Below are positions 54,095 through 63,711 of a stretch of 64,000 nt of DNA, in pieces (position 1 is the stretch's first letter; each line of letters starts with the position of its first letter). Below the pieces are notes generated by a model, which searched no databases, had not been told where the DNA came from, and saw only the letters and a program-made list of their open reading frames with translations. Both the position numbers and the translations under genes were made by a program. Origin of the DNA: DATDIC01 sp963764525 (GTDB lineage: Bacteria > Pseudomonadota > Alphaproteobacteria > Acetobacterales > Acetobacteraceae). The stretch covers positions 1 through 64,000 of the forward strand of contig CAVXTC010000015.1 in the NCBI GenBank assembly GCA_963764525.1, in the 5' to 3' direction.

Positions 54095-55029
54095 CCACAG
54101 CCCCGGCTGCGCTCGGCGTCCATGCCGGTGCCATCAGGCGGCGCGGCACGTTGCGAACAACCGGTGACCGGGCGTGGCGATGGCTGATGCTGAGCCCTGT
54201 CCTCGTATTGCTGATCGGCCTGATGCTGCTCCCGTTGGTCGAACTGGTCGTGCTCTCGTTCAGCAATGTCACCTGGAGGAATGCGAGACCGCTGCTCAGT
54301 AGCGCCGGTCTGACCAACTATGCGGCGCTGGCGTACGACACGTTGTTCCAGGTGTCCGTCCGAAACACGCTCGTTTTCGCGGTGACAGCGGTTGCCTTCG
54401 AGGTTGCCTTCGGGCTTGGCCTGGCACTCGCACTGGGCGAGGTGCGACGTGGCAAGGATTTCTACACGACCGCCTTCATGCTGCCGATCCTGCTCCCGGG
54501 GATTGTCATCGGCGCGGTCTGGGCGCTGATGTATAACCCGGATTTCGGTATCATCAACAGCAGTCTCGGTCTTCTGGGACTGGGGCCGCAAGACTGGCTT
54601 GGCGCCCCGGACCTTGCACTCGGCTCGGTGATTGTCGTCGATATCTGGCACTGGACGCCGTTCTGCTTTTTGTTGCTGTATGCCGCCGTCGAGTCACTGC
54701 CTGCCGATGTGTTTGAGGCCGCGCTGATCGATGGCGCCGGCGCCTGGCAGCGTTTCTGGCATGTGGCGCTGCCGTTGCTTACGCCGGCGTTGCTGGTTGT
54801 GTTCGCATTCCGCGCCATCATCGCGTTCAAGGTCTTCGACGAGGTTTACCTTCTCACCTCCGGTGGCCCGGGAACCGCAACCGAGGTCGTCAGTCTCACG
54901 ATCTACCGCCGCTTCTTTATCGAGGATCATGCCGGATACGGTGCGGCGATGTCGATCACCGCTTTTGTTGTCCTTGGGGTGTTCGCTGTGGGGCTCATGC
55001 GGATCGTTTGGAAGAAGGCGCGTCCGTGA
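54091..55029 (+). CDS. ABC sugar-importer permease (MalF/UgpA type)
   Basis: An intact 312-residue membrane protein with six helices. The cytoplasmic coupling (EAA) loop reads EAALIDGAGAWQRFWHVALP, followed by LLTPALLVVFAFRAIIAFKV. LTSGGPGTATEVVSLTIYRR is typical of MalF-type subunits. It starts at GTG 54091 and overlaps both neighbours by 4 bp. Confidence 0.93.
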   Translation: MTTAPAALGVHAGAIRRRGTLRTTGDRAWRWLMLSPVLVLLIGLMLLPLVELVVLSFSNVTWRNARPLLSSAGLTNYAALAYDTLFQVSVRNTLVFAVTAVAFEVAFGLGLALALGEVRRGKDFYTTAFMLPILLPGIVIGAVWALMYNPDFGIINSSLGLLGLGPQDWLGAPDLALGSVIVVDIWHWTPFCFLLLYAAVESLPADVFEAALIDGAGAWQRFWHVALPLLTPALLVVFAFRAIIAFKVFDEVYLLTSGGPGTATEVVSLTIYRRFFIEDHAGYGAAMSITAFVVLGVFAVGLMRIVWKKARP

Positions 55030-55853
55030 CCCGCCGGTCGGTTGGCCGTCTGCTTCCGCACGTTCTGCTCGTGGGCGCTGCCCTGTGCTTTCTTGGCCCC
55101 TTCGTCTGGATCGTGCTCGCTGCTTTCAAAACACAGATTGCGCTGCTGACCGGCCGGATTCTTTTTCATCCTACGCTGAAGAATTTTGCTGATGTGCTGT
55201 TTTCCGGGACGTCCGATTACCTGCACCAATGCGCCGACAGCCTGATCATCGCCGTCGGCAGCGCGTCACTCGATCTGACCGTGGCAACACTTGCCGCCTT
55301 TTCCCTGAATCGAATGCGCTGGCCCCGAGGGGCCCTGATGATGCTGATCGGCTGGACGGCGGTTTTCCATATGGTTCCGCCCATCACCCTGGCCGCCGCC
55401 TGGTATGCGATGTTTCGTCCCGTTGGACTCGACAACAGCTATGTCGGAATGATCCTCGCGCATGCCACCATCAACCTGCCGCTGAGGCTGTGGCTGATGC
55501 TTTCGTTTGTTGCGGAAATTCCCGGAGAGATCCTTGAAGCCGCGCGGATCGACGGCGCGACGCCTGGCCAGTTGTTGTGGCGCATGGTCGTGCCTTTGGT
55601 CAGGCCCGGCCTGGCGGCGGCGGCGGTCCTCGCGTTCATCTTCAGTTGGAATGAGTTCCCGGTGGCCCTGACGTTGACACAAAGGGTCACCGCCACGGTT
55701 CCCGTCGGGGTCGCATCGTTCGCGCAGGATTCCGAAATTCAATACCCTCAGATGGCAGCAACGGCGCTGCTGTCGGTGGTACCGGCGATTGTGCTTCTGC
55801 TCGCGGCGCGGCGGCTGATCGTGCGAGGGCTTACCGTGGGTGCGATCAGATAG
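55026..55853 (+). CDS. ABC sugar-importer permease (MalG/UgpE type)
   Basis: An intact 275-residue partner permease. The start GTG 55026 overlaps the previous stop. Six helices are predicted; the coupling loop is EILEAARIDGATPGQLLWRM, followed by PLVRPGLAAAAVLAFIFSWN and NEFPVALTL. No ATP-binding subunit follows; the next gene is a sulfatase. The importer must borrow an ATPase encoded elsewhere or has lost its own. Confidence 0.93.
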   Translation: MTRRSVGRLLPHVLLVGAALCFLGPFVWIVLAAFKTQIALLTGRILFHPTLKNFADVLFSGTSDYLHQCADSLIIAVGSASLDLTVATLAAFSLNRMRWPRGALMMLIGWTAVFHMVPPITLAAAWYAMFRPVGLDNSYVGMILAHATINLPLRLWLMLSFVAEIPGEILEAARIDGATPGQLLWRMVVPLVRPGLAAAAVLAFIFSWNEFPVALTLTQRVTATVPVGVASFAQDSEIQYPQMAATALLSVVPAIVLLLAARRLIVRGLTVGAIR

Positions 55854-55888
55854 CCGGGATTTTCTCCCCCGAAAACGATGAGGCCGCC

Positions 55889-57326
55889 ATGAGAACTGTA
55901 TTCGTGCTGTTTGATTCGCTGAACCGGTACTTCTCGGCCCGTATGGGGGGACCCGGATTGCGACCCCCAACTTCGAACGTCTGGCAGCGCGCGCAACGAC
56001 GTTTGAGAAGCATTATGTCGGAAGCTTGCCTTGCATGCCGGCGCGCCGTGACATGCACAGCGGGCGCTTGTCGTTCCTGCACCGGAGCTGGGGGCCCCTG
56101 GAGCCGTTCGATAAATCATTTCCACGGTTGCTGTTCCAGAATGGCGTCTATAGCCACCTGATCACGGACCATCACCATTATTTCGAGGATGGTGGCGCGA
56201 CGTATCACACGCGCTATGACAGCTTCGACTTCATCCGCGGCCAGGAAGGCGATCCCTGGAAGGCGATGGTGGAACCTCCCTGGGAGAGGTTGCGCGAAAA
56301 GTTCCACGAGCGCCAGTTGTACATCCCAGACGCGGCGGTCATACTATGCGCGTCACATGATCAATCGGGAGTTTATCCGCGAGGAGCAGGATTTTCCGTC
56401 CGCGCAGTGCTTTCGCGGGAAACTCGAGTTCCTTGAGGCAAACCGGTCGGGCCGATGGCTGGTTTCTTCAGATCGAGACGTTTGATCCGCAGGAACCGTT
56501 CTTCGCGCCACAGCGGTTTCGTGAGCTATTCTCCACAGGTTGGAACGGCCCTGTCCGGGACTGGCCGGCTCCGTTATGGCCGGGTGGATGAGCTTGCCCG
56601 AGGAATGCGAGGAGCTTCGAGTGCCAACTATTATGCCCTGGTTGCCCTTGTCTGGAACTCACTGCTTGGCAGGCTTCTGGACGCCTTCGATGCCCATGAT
56701 CTCTGGCGGGATACGGCTCTTGTGGTCACCACCGATCACGGGTTTCTGCTGGGCGAGCATGATTTCTGGGCAAAAAACCGAATGAGCCTTTACGAGGAGA
56801 TCTCGCACATCCCCCTGTTTGTGCACCATCCGGAAATTCGTCGCCGGGCTGGGCAGGAAAACGCTGTTACCCAGACGATCGATCTTGCTCCCCAGTTTTC
56901 TCGACATCTTCGGAGTTCCGCAGCCCGACACCATGCAAGGCAGGTCTCTTCTTCCAGTGCGCAAAGGCGAAGCGGTTGAACGCCCAGGTGTCCTGTTTGG
57001 ATATTTCGGAGGGGCCGTAAATGTGACGGATGGGCGATTGCGTTTATCATCGCTACCCTCACGACCTCGCCTCGCAGGAGATATTTCAATATACGCTGAT
57101 GCCGCAGCATATTTGGCAGCCGATCTTATCATTGGAGGAGCTGAGTCGCGCGGAACTGGCCGGACCGATGCCGTTCACAAAGGGAATACCCATCCTGAAG
57201 ATCCCGGTGCTGAAAACCTCCCCGATGTACGGCAATGATGGCCCGGGCGCTCTGCTTGAGAATGAGACGCGGCTTTATGATCTTCAGGCCGATCGGGACA
57301 GGTTAAGCCGCTGTCGGACCTCGTGA
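55889..57326 (+). pseudogene. Arylsulfatase-type sulfatase, broken by several frame changes
   Basis: Pieces of one sulfatase appear in order in changing frames. They are MRTVFVLFDSLNRYF (metal-binding Asp), then LPCMPARRDMHSGRLSFLHR with the C-x-P-x-R formylglycine motif (Cys codon at 56032), HLITDHHHYFEDGGATYHTR, ALVVTTDHGFLLGEHDFWAK (second metal site), and DIFGVPQPDTMQGRSLLPV. The C-terminus is PMYGNDGPGALLENETRLYD. At least five frame changes separate them (about 55935, 56330, 56470, 56900, 57040). It follows the importer by 36 bp, which suggests uptake and desulfation of a sulfated sugar in the ancestor. Confidence 0.8.
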
Positions 57327-57617
57327 GGAGGCGCGTCTCGTCGCCTGATGCGACAGTTGATGCGCACGAGCGATGCGCCGGAGGAAGCGTTTGCCGGCTT
57401 GATTTCACATAGCGGAGCGTTGAACCGGATGAGTCGGCCGAGGGTCAGAGCCTTCGCCAGTCAGTATATGTAACCAGGACCATCACCACGTGGAAATCGG
57501 CCTGATGACGCCGGATCAGGTGGCATTTCGGCCAGGCGGACACTGTCCACGCGGCTCGGTAAGTCACTTCCGACCACGCGTCGCCTGTGAACGAAGTTCG
57601 CGCTCCCGCTGCGGCTC

Positions 57618-57836
57618 ATGGCGCAGCGCGTCGTCGGTCAACGGCTTCTCGTGGATGTGCTGCCGCGTCTGCGCTGCAAAGCGTGCGGCAGGGGGCGACC
57701 GGGATGCGGGCGGGGCGCGGCGATGTGGCACGCCCGCTCCCATTGGAAACCCGCGCGCCTGCTGCTGCTGGATCGCGGCGATGACAGTCCACACGGTCCC
57801 AGCAAGTTCTGGAAGCTCGACCTGTCGGACAGATAA
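57618..57836 (+). CDS. Small zinc-ribbon-like hypothetical protein, possibly truncated
   Basis: A 72-codon frame from ATG 57618. The segment LLVDVLPRLRCKACGRGRP has a C-x2-C pair after Leu/Arg-rich sequence, typical of short zinc-ribbon proteins in this group of bacteria. A second Cys pair that would complete the site is in another frame just upstream (about 57580). The C-terminus is basic and Trp-containing (WHARSHWKPARLLLLD). The function is unknown. Confidence 0.4.
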   Translation: MAQRVVGQRLLVDVLPRLRCKACGRGRPGCGRGAAMWHARSHWKPARLLLLDRGDDSPHGPSKFWKLDLSDR

Positions 57837-57898
57837 GCGGCTTTAGGGAAAGTGCCCGTCGAAATCGCCGGCGGAGCGCAGCCGTCCGCCAGCCAAAG

Positions 57899-58690
57899 TT
57901 ACCGGGCGTAGTCCATCAGCCAACGTTTACGCCGAATGCTTGTCTGCCGGTCGCAGAGGAAGAATGGCACAAACTCTGTCATATAGGGAACAGTCGGCGT
58001 TTCGATGCCTTTCGCCACCTCGATCTCGTGAACCTCAGTGCACAGCCGATCGAGCAAATTATAAAAAGGCGGATCTTTTGACGATCGTCCAAACACAGTG
58101 GCCCCGTGTTCTCCCGGAAGACCTCGAGTTGATAGGTAACCATAGACGGTTAAATCATACTCACCGCGCGGCCCCAACTCCCAGCCATAGAGCTTGAATT
58201 TATCGCAATGATCGCGCGCCAACTGCGTGATCGGCATCACGTTTGGCAAGCGGCAAGTTGGACTTTCACAATCGCCATCTGAACGCGATACCGCTTGGTC
58301 AGCGGATCGTCCGCCTTGTGTCGCTGCCAGCCATTTGATCCAGATTATAGTATCGGCTGCCTTGCGCAAATTCGGAGAAAAACGCGAGAACGTCATGTTC
58401 GAGATGGCCACTGGAAAACCAGCCATCAGGGGGCAAATTCCGCTCTTTCGCAATAGCCTCGCATTCGGCATACAAATCAATGATCGAATGACCGAACGTG
58501 CGCAACTGCTTGTGGGTGGGATTTCCAAGAGCGTGCTTTGTCTTGTGGTCGAGAATGACCCCAATTTCATCAACGCTCCAGACCTATTGTCGATAGCTGA
58601 AAGAATGTCGAATAAAAGCTGCCGGGGGAATCGAAACTACTCCGGTGCAACAGGTCGAAATCCATTTAGGAAGGATGCCCTCATCAGGTG
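57899..58690 (-). pseudogene. Unknown protein, broken by at least two frame changes
   Basis: Read from right to left, consistent protein sequence appears in alternating frames. The pieces are LFDILSAIDNRSG, then VDEIGVILDHKTKHALGNPT and TFGHSIIDLYAECEAIAKER with FSSGHLEHDVLAFFSEFAQG. Then come NVMPITQLARDHCDKFKLYG, DLTVYGYLSTRGLPGEHGAT and the C-terminus RQTSIRRKRWLMDYAR. The joined product would be about 260 residues and soluble, with several Cys and His. I do not recognise a family. Local GC is lower than in the core genes, and the location beside a recombinase suggests mobile cargo. Confidence 0.55.
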
Positions 58691-59315
58691 CCCTTCCTTT
58701 GCCATTACATGCCAAGCGCATGGAATGCTCGTCACGGCAGGTCCAGTGCCCTCTCCCGTTATCGTTAATCGCGCGGTGAGCCTCGAAATCGTCGCCTGAC
58801 TGACATTGTAGCTGCGCGCAACGCTGCGCTGCGTCTCGCCTGTCGCCACCCGCGCCCGTGCTTCCCGCTGCTGATGCGGGGTGAGGATCGGCTTGCGCCC
58901 GAATTTCACGCCCTTCGCCTTCGCGTCGGCACGGCCTCTTGCCGTGCGTTCCAAGATGCGGCGGCGTTCGAGCTTCGCGGCAACGCCAAGGATGGCGAAG
59001 ATGATCTCGGCAAAATCGGACGTGGTATCAAGGAACGGCTCGGCCAGTGAACTGGATACCGGCCCCGGCGCGCTGCATGTCGCGGGCAATAACCAGAAGG
59101 TCGGTCGTGTCACGCGAGAGGCGGTCAACCGCCGGGGTAATCACCACGTCGCCGTGAGTCGAGCACGGCCATCAGCTTGCGAAGCTGTGGGCGGTCGGCG
59201 GTCGTGCCGGTGATCTTCTCGCGGAACACCTTCTCGCATCCCGCCGCCTTGAGTTGGGCAAGGTGGCCGGTGAGGTCTTGGGCGCGGTCGAGACGCGGGC
59301 GTAGCCGTAAATCAT
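58637..59315 (-). pseudogene. Serine recombinase (resolvase/invertase family), frameshifted
   Basis: It starts at ATG 59315 (MIYGYARVST, with the catalytic Ser). One base is missing before AQDLTGHLAQLKAAGCEKVF and REKITGTTADRPQLRKLMAVL. Further frame changes near 59150 and 59060 separate the VDRLSRD-type segment. The E-helix region and C-terminal helix-turn-helix are intact in one frame: SDFAEIIFAILGVAAKLERR, RGRADAKAKGVKFGRKPILT and SVARSYNVSQATISRL. Residues after that run on to a stop at 58637 and look non-native. It is related to Tn3-type resolvases and Hin-like invertases. Confidence 0.85.
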
Positions 59316-59877
59316 GCCCGCATTGTGCATCAGAAATATGCATCAAAAAAGCCCAATTTTATCAAGGGCCTGGCTTTGATGCAAATATCTTGATTTTTGA
59401 AACGTCGAGAGCGATCGAATGGGGATTGTGTGTAGCGTGAATCCTCGCTTGAACCAGGCCTGAAGGTGTATTGCTGGGATCCGACACGACTGCGCCAGGC
59501 CCAAGCGATGAGAAACTACTTGCGCTGGTTCTCCGGCGAGGCAATTGTGCCAACATACTGCCCGTACAGCCCCTCAATAAACGGCGACCAGATGAACGCC
59601 TCAACGCCAAGCGAAGAGCCCACCCCGGCGGGCACCGCGGCCATGGAGGGCGGAGGACGATCAGAGCGATGAGGGTCCTTTCGGGCAGGTTCTCCGAAAT
59701 CATCAAACCTCGGATCTGGGTGCGCACCTACGATCAAGCAAGAGCGGGTATACGAGACGGTTACGCATTTTCCGGGACCCGCGGAAGTCTGCGGGTCTTT
59801 CGAGGCGAGCGGACTGAAAGATCATTAACGACAGTGGCATACTCAAATCGCTGGGCATCGTTGTCGCGTGTGGGAGC
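59316..59877. other. About 560 bp without a convincing gene
   Basis: Several open frames exist on both strands, none with a recognisable domain. The segment 59316-59460 is comparatively AT-rich and contains the probable recombinase promoter. The rest is probably decayed mobile DNA. Confidence 0.4.
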
Positions 59878-60735
59878 GTGGGCAAGGACATGGACTTTTG
59901 GATCGGCAAGACCGGTCAGAAGCAAGTGCGCGGCTGGCTGGAGACCTGGTGGTTGAGGTTCAGGTACGTCAATGTCCATCACTTCGGGCGCGAAGAAGCG
60001 CTGTTCGCCGTGGCGATGATGGACCGCTTGTTCGGTGGACGGCTGTGGACAGCACGGCGCATACTACTGATGACCGCGGTGGTTGAAATCGGTATTATGT
60101 TAGCCGCGAGCTTGGATGCTGAACCATGGGGTAGCCTTTGGGGCGAGATCACGCGCCGCTGTCTGCAAGTCACGCAGCCGCTCCTGGCGGCTGCTGTGAT
60201 GTTCGGTCTTTCGATCAGCTTTACTAGGTTCATAGCGATCCAGTCGGCTGAAATCCTGCCCAGCACCATTCACATCTTGGGCTATTGTTCGTCTTCCTCA
60301 TGCTGCTTTTGCAACTGTTGATGCTGGGTATTGGTCACCGTGGTTGCAAATCTCATCTTTTTCGTTCGAGCGATCACAGATCAAATCGTTGCCGCGTACA
60401 GTTCAGAAAACCGGTAGCCTCTGGCAGGTTTTTTCCGAACTGCGCTTCTCTCCCTTCGAGATTACCCGCACATTCCGGTTGATCGATGCGGGGAATGCCA
60501 CGACTGCGATTATGCCAGGCTGGCTGGCATACTTCACATTCGGGTTAGGGCTTGTCAGGATCTTTCGGACGGATATTGCTGATTATTTCTTTTGGCTCAT
60601 ACGCGCTGAAGCCTTCGCACAAACTGATCGCCACCCTATGGGCCAGGATCGTCGAAAGCGATACCCCTATTTTCACACTCGTCATGGGAGGTGCCGCCGC
60701 CGCTCACAAGTTGTGCGATGGATCATAGGTCGATT
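59878..60735 (+). pseudogene. Multi-helix membrane protein of unknown function, frameshifted
   Basis: From ATG 59890 (MDFWIGKTGQKQVRGWLETW) the frame reads EEALFAVAMMDRLFGGRLWT and two membrane helices (ILLMTAVVEIGIMLAASLD, VTQPLLAAAVMFGLSISFT) to about 60285. Conserved-looking sequence continues in a second frame (FVFLMLLLQLLMLGI) and a third (SLWQVFSELRFSPFEITRTF, then AIMPGWLAYFTFGLGLVRIF). A final piece (ARIVESDTPIFTLVMGGAAA) is in another frame. A five- or six-helix protein of about 285 residues is implied. I cannot name the family. Confidence 0.55.
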
Positions 60736-60850
60736 GTGACGGTGACGCAGGTTGGTTGGGCAAGCGGACGGACGATGGGGGAATCATCGGCGAAGACCGC
60801 GGTGGGTTCCCGTTTTTTACTGGATTGTTGGCAAATTCTTTCGCCAGATC

Positions 60851-61300
60851 CTACATAATTTGGGAATGCCAGCTAGGGCGTGGATTTCCTGAAAACACGG
60901 CAATATCGCCGCGCATCCCGGCAAGCTGGCGCTCGACCTGATGCGTCTGCTTTTGAAGGTCGTTAACCTCTCTGTCGGTGCGTTCGGTGTTGGCGCGGAT
61001 TTCCCGCAGCAAAGGCAAGGCGATTTCTTGGGGGTCGCTTAACCATAATGTAGAGTCGGCTCGGCTCCCCACATACGCCAGCCGTTCCAGCCCGCTGACC
61101 CCGGCGGTTTGGTAAAGCCGCAGGTATTCGCGCACCGTATCAGCGTGGATATATAGCGCTTAAGCGATCCGCTTAGCCGCCCAGCCGTCGTCCAGCAACA
61201 ACAGCACGTTCATCCGCCGATGCACCGTGCTGTTGAGCTGCCGGCGCATCAGCCGCAGCAGGTGCGCCCGATCTGGTGGGGTGGAGAACCAATTCTGCCA
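60851..61300 (-). pseudogene. Transposase helix-turn-helix remnant (IS630-like) joined to a coiled-coil fragment
   Basis: The N-terminal piece reads RRMNVLLLLDDGWAAKRIA, then an in-frame TAA, then ALYIHADTVREYLRLYQTAG and VSGLERLAYVGS. This is the helix-turn-helix start of an IS630-type transposase interrupted by a nonsense codon. It runs into LPLLREIRANTERTDREVND and QKQTHQVERQLAGMRGDIA, a coiled-coil sequence from a different small protein. The catalytic domain is missing. Confidence 0.65.
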
Positions 61301-61388
61301 TGGCCGTAGCAAATCGCACCCGGCCGCGTCCCGCCACCTGAAAGGAGTTCCGATTGGATGCCGAGTGACAGCCGCCGCCGCGTCACCC

Positions 61389-62258
61389 CTACAACCCACT
61401 CACCCGCAACGCCCCCCTCACCCGAGCCAGAAACGCATCCAACTGCTCCAGATCCCGGTAATGGATCCGCACCGTTCCACTCCGATCATTCCCAACGATC
61501 TCAACCTTCAACCCCAGCTCCGCCGTCAACTCCCGCTCCAGCGCCTCCGTGTTCGGATCGCGCTCCCGCACCACCGGCTCCGCGCGCGGTTTCCGAGATG
61601 CCAGCGCCTCCGTCTCCCGCACCGACAACCCCTGCGCCAGCACCAGCCCCAACGCCTGTTCCGGCGACGGATGCGCCAGCAGCGCCCGCGCATGCCCCGC
61701 CGTCACGCCCCCAGAACGAACAGCCGCCTGCACGGACCCCGGCAGGTTCAACAGCCGCAACATATTGCTGACATGCGCGCGCGACTTCCCCACCGCCTGC
61801 GCCACCATCTCCTGGGTAATCCCGAATTCATCGAGCAGCCGGTTATAGCCTTCCGCTTCCTCGATCGGGTTCAGGTCCTGGCGCTGCAAATTCTCCACCA
61901 GCGCCGCCGCGAACGCGTCTGCGTCGTTCAGCGCCCGCACCAGCCCCGGCACCTCATGCAGCCCGGCGAGTGCCGCCGCCCGCCATCGGCGCTCGCCGGC
62001 AATGATCTGGAAGCGTCCGTCGGCGACCGGATCAGGCCGGACCAGCAGCGGCTGCAGAATGCCGCGCGCCCGGATGGAATCCGCCAGTTCCTGCAATGCA
62101 GCCGGGTCCAAAGCTCCGCGCGGCTGGAACGGCCCCGGCTCCAGCAGATCGAGCGGAATCTGCCGAATACCCCCAACCCCAGGATCGGAAAGCGCCGCGT
62201 CCCCCATCAGCGCGGCCAGGCCGCGACCAAGACGAGGGCCGGACTCTTTCAGGCTCAT
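61389..62258 (-). CDS. parB: Chromosome partitioning protein ParB
   Basis: An intact 289-residue CTP-dependent parS-binding clamp. The N-terminus is RLGRGLAALMGDAAL. IQPRGALD-type GPFQPRGALDPAALQELADS lies before the CTP-binding motif GERRWRAAALAGL and ENLQRQDLNPIEEAEGY. The helix-turn-helix is ITQEMVAQAVGKSRAHVSNM. The C-terminal dimerisation domain ends VRIHYRDLEQLDAFLARV. The start overlaps the parA stop (ATGA). Two parS sites lie 1.4 kb upstream. Confidence 0.96.
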   Translation of the reverse strand: MSLKESGPRLGRGLAALMGDAALSDPGVGGIRQIPLDLLEPGPFQPRGALDPAALQELADSIRARGILQPLLVRPDPVADGRFQIIAGERRWRAAALAGLHEVPGLVRALNDADAFAAALVENLQRQDLNPIEEAEGYNRLLDEFGITQEMVAQAVGKSRAHVSNMLRLLNLPGSVQAAVRSGGVTAGHARALLAHPSPEQALGLVLAQGLSVRETEALASRKPRAEPVVRERDPNTEALERELTAELGLKVEIVGNDRSGTVRIHYRDLEQLDAFLARVRGALRVSGL

Positions 62259-63091
62259 GACGTGGCTCCGATGGCAATGGGCCGTTCGCGGCGCAGCAAC
62301 TCGCCGGCGAGTCGCACGTAAGCCTGCGCCCCGGGTGAGCGGAAATCGTACAGCAGGACCGGCTTGCCATGGCTCGGGGCTTCGGTGATGCGGACGTTGC
62401 GCGGGATCACCGTTTCATACACCGCCTTGCCGAAATAGCCGCGCGCATCGGTGGCGACCAGGTCCGACAGGCTGTTGCGCCGATCGAACATCGTCAGCAC
62501 GATCCCCTGCAGCCGCAGCGCCGGGTTGAAGCCTCGGCGGACAGTATCGATCGTGCGGATCAGCCCGCTGATGCCCTCCAGCGCATAGAACTCGCATTGC
62601 AGCGGCACCAGCACGGCATCGGCGGCGACCAGCGCATTCACCGTCAACAACCCAAGGCTGGGAGGGCAATCGATCAGGACGAAACTATAGGATGACGGCG
62701 CCGAGCGAAACGGCGCCAGCGCATCCCGCAGGCGATACTCCCGACGGTCCAGTGCCACCAGCTCGATCTCGGCGCCAGCCAGGTCGGGCTCGGCCGGAAT
62801 AACGCTCAGGTTCGGGATGCCGCTCGGCCGGGCGGCATCGTCCGGCGGCGCGTGCAGAATGAGCACGCAATACGCCCCCAGCGTCCGATCCTCCCGTGCG
62901 ATCCCAAGCCCCGTCGAGGCATTCCCCTGCGGATCCAGATCGATCAGCAGCACGGATTCCCCGTTTGCAGCCAACGCGGTGGCCAGGTTCACCGCAGTGG
63001 TGGTCTTGCCGACCCCACCCTTCTGATTGGCGATGGCAAGGATGCGCGGCGGCCCGATCGGCTTGGGTGCATCAGGCGTCGGGTGCGACAA
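62255..63091 (-). CDS. parA: Chromosome partitioning ATPase ParA (Soj)
   Basis: An intact 278-residue deviant Walker ATPase. The P-loop is AIANQKGGVGKTTTAVNLAT with the signature Lys, followed by LLIDLDPQGNASTGLG and VLIDCPPSLGLLTVNALVAA. C-terminal family segments are LTMFDRRNSLSDLVATDARG and VIPRNVRITEAPSHGKPVL. It moves ParB-parS complexes along the nucleoid. The start lies inside the 3' end of rsmG (20-bp overlap). Confidence 0.96.
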   Translation of the reverse strand: MSHPTPDAPKPIGPPRILAIANQKGGVGKTTTAVNLATALAANGESVLLIDLDPQGNASTGLGIAREDRTLGAYCVLILHAPPDDAARPSGIPNLSVIPAEPDLAGAEIELVALDRREYRLRDALAPFRSAPSSYSFVLIDCPPSLGLLTVNALVAADAVLVPLQCEFYALEGISGLIRTIDTVRRGFNPALRLQGIVLTMFDRRNSLSDLVATDARGYFGKAVYETVIPRNVRITEAPSHGKPVLLYDFRSPGAQAYVRLAGELLRRERPIAIGATS

Positions 63092-63677
63092 TTTTCAGCT
63101 CGGTGATCCGGAGGATGACGGCGCCTGGCGCGGTGCAACTCGGGATGCGCTCGACCTTCATGTGCCATTGCCGGCCGGCCGCCGTCAATTCGGTTTCGAC
63201 CCCGGCTCCCTTCAGGAACAGGCAGGTTCCACCGGCGGCCAGCAACGGAGCGGCCAAACGCAGCAGGTCAGGCAGTGGCGCCAAGGCGCGAGCTGTCACG
63301 ACCGGGGATGGTGGCAGCCGAGCCTCCTCAATGCGGACCGCATGCACCCGCGCCGGAGCTCCGAGCAGCCGGGCGGCCTCCCGCAGGAATGCAGCCTTAC
63401 GATGGTCCGCCTCGATCAGATCGAAGGGAATGCCGGTCGCGGCCGCCAGCATCAGGCCGGGGAAGCCGGCTCCCGATCCAAGGTCGATGCCGCGGTCGGT
63501 GCCGGGGGGCATCAGCGGCACGAGCTGCAGCAAATCGGCAATGTGGCGTTCGCCGATCACGCTTTCGTCCGCCCGCGAGATCAGGTTGATCGTGCGGTTC
63601 CAGCGACGAAGAAGGTCCTCGAACCGGGCAAAGCGTGTTTCACGTGAAGCATTGTTCGAGGTCGAAGAATGCTTCAC
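63072..63677 (-). CDS. rsmG: 16S rRNA (guanine-N7) methyltransferase RsmG (GidB)
   Basis: An intact 201-residue SAM-dependent methyltransferase acting on G527 of 16S rRNA. It has LLRRWNRTINLISRADESVI near residue 27, SAM motif I GIDLGSGAGFPGLMLA, motif FDLIEADHRKAAFLREAA, and VVTARALAPL. The start is GTG 63677. The first 14 codons and the start codon overlap the two parS sites, so coding and centromere functions share the same bases. No mnmG precedes it; a ctaG-type gene does. Confidence 0.94.
   Translation of the reverse strand: MKHSSTSNNASRETRFARFEDLLRRWNRTINLISRADESVIGERHIADLLQLVPLMPPGTDRGIDLGSGAGFPGLMLAAATGIPFDLIEADHRKAAFLREAARLLGAPARVHAVRIEEARLPPSPVVTARALAPLPDLLRLAAPLLAAGGTCLFLKGAGVETELTAAGRQWHMKVERIPSCTAPGAVILRITELKIVAPDA
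63636..63651. promoter_or_regulatory. parS site 1
   Basis: TGTTTCACGTGAAGCA matches the parS consensus TGTTNCACGTGAAACA at 15 of 16 positions. It lies in codons of the rsmG N-terminus. Confidence 0.9.
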
Positions 63678-63685
63678 GTGAAACG
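63670..63685. promoter_or_regulatory. parS site 2
   Basis: TGCTTCACGTGAAACG matches the parS consensus at 14 of 16 positions and is 18 bp from site 1. It overlaps the rsmG GTG start codon (63675-63677). Confidence 0.88.
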
Positions 63686-63711
63686 CGGACTGATTGTCGG
63701 GAGCGGCCGAC

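Noticed and set aside
59362..59727. 121-codon minus-strand frame rich in Arg/Leu/Ser
   Set aside because: No domain, unusual composition and no ribosome site; most likely non-coding.
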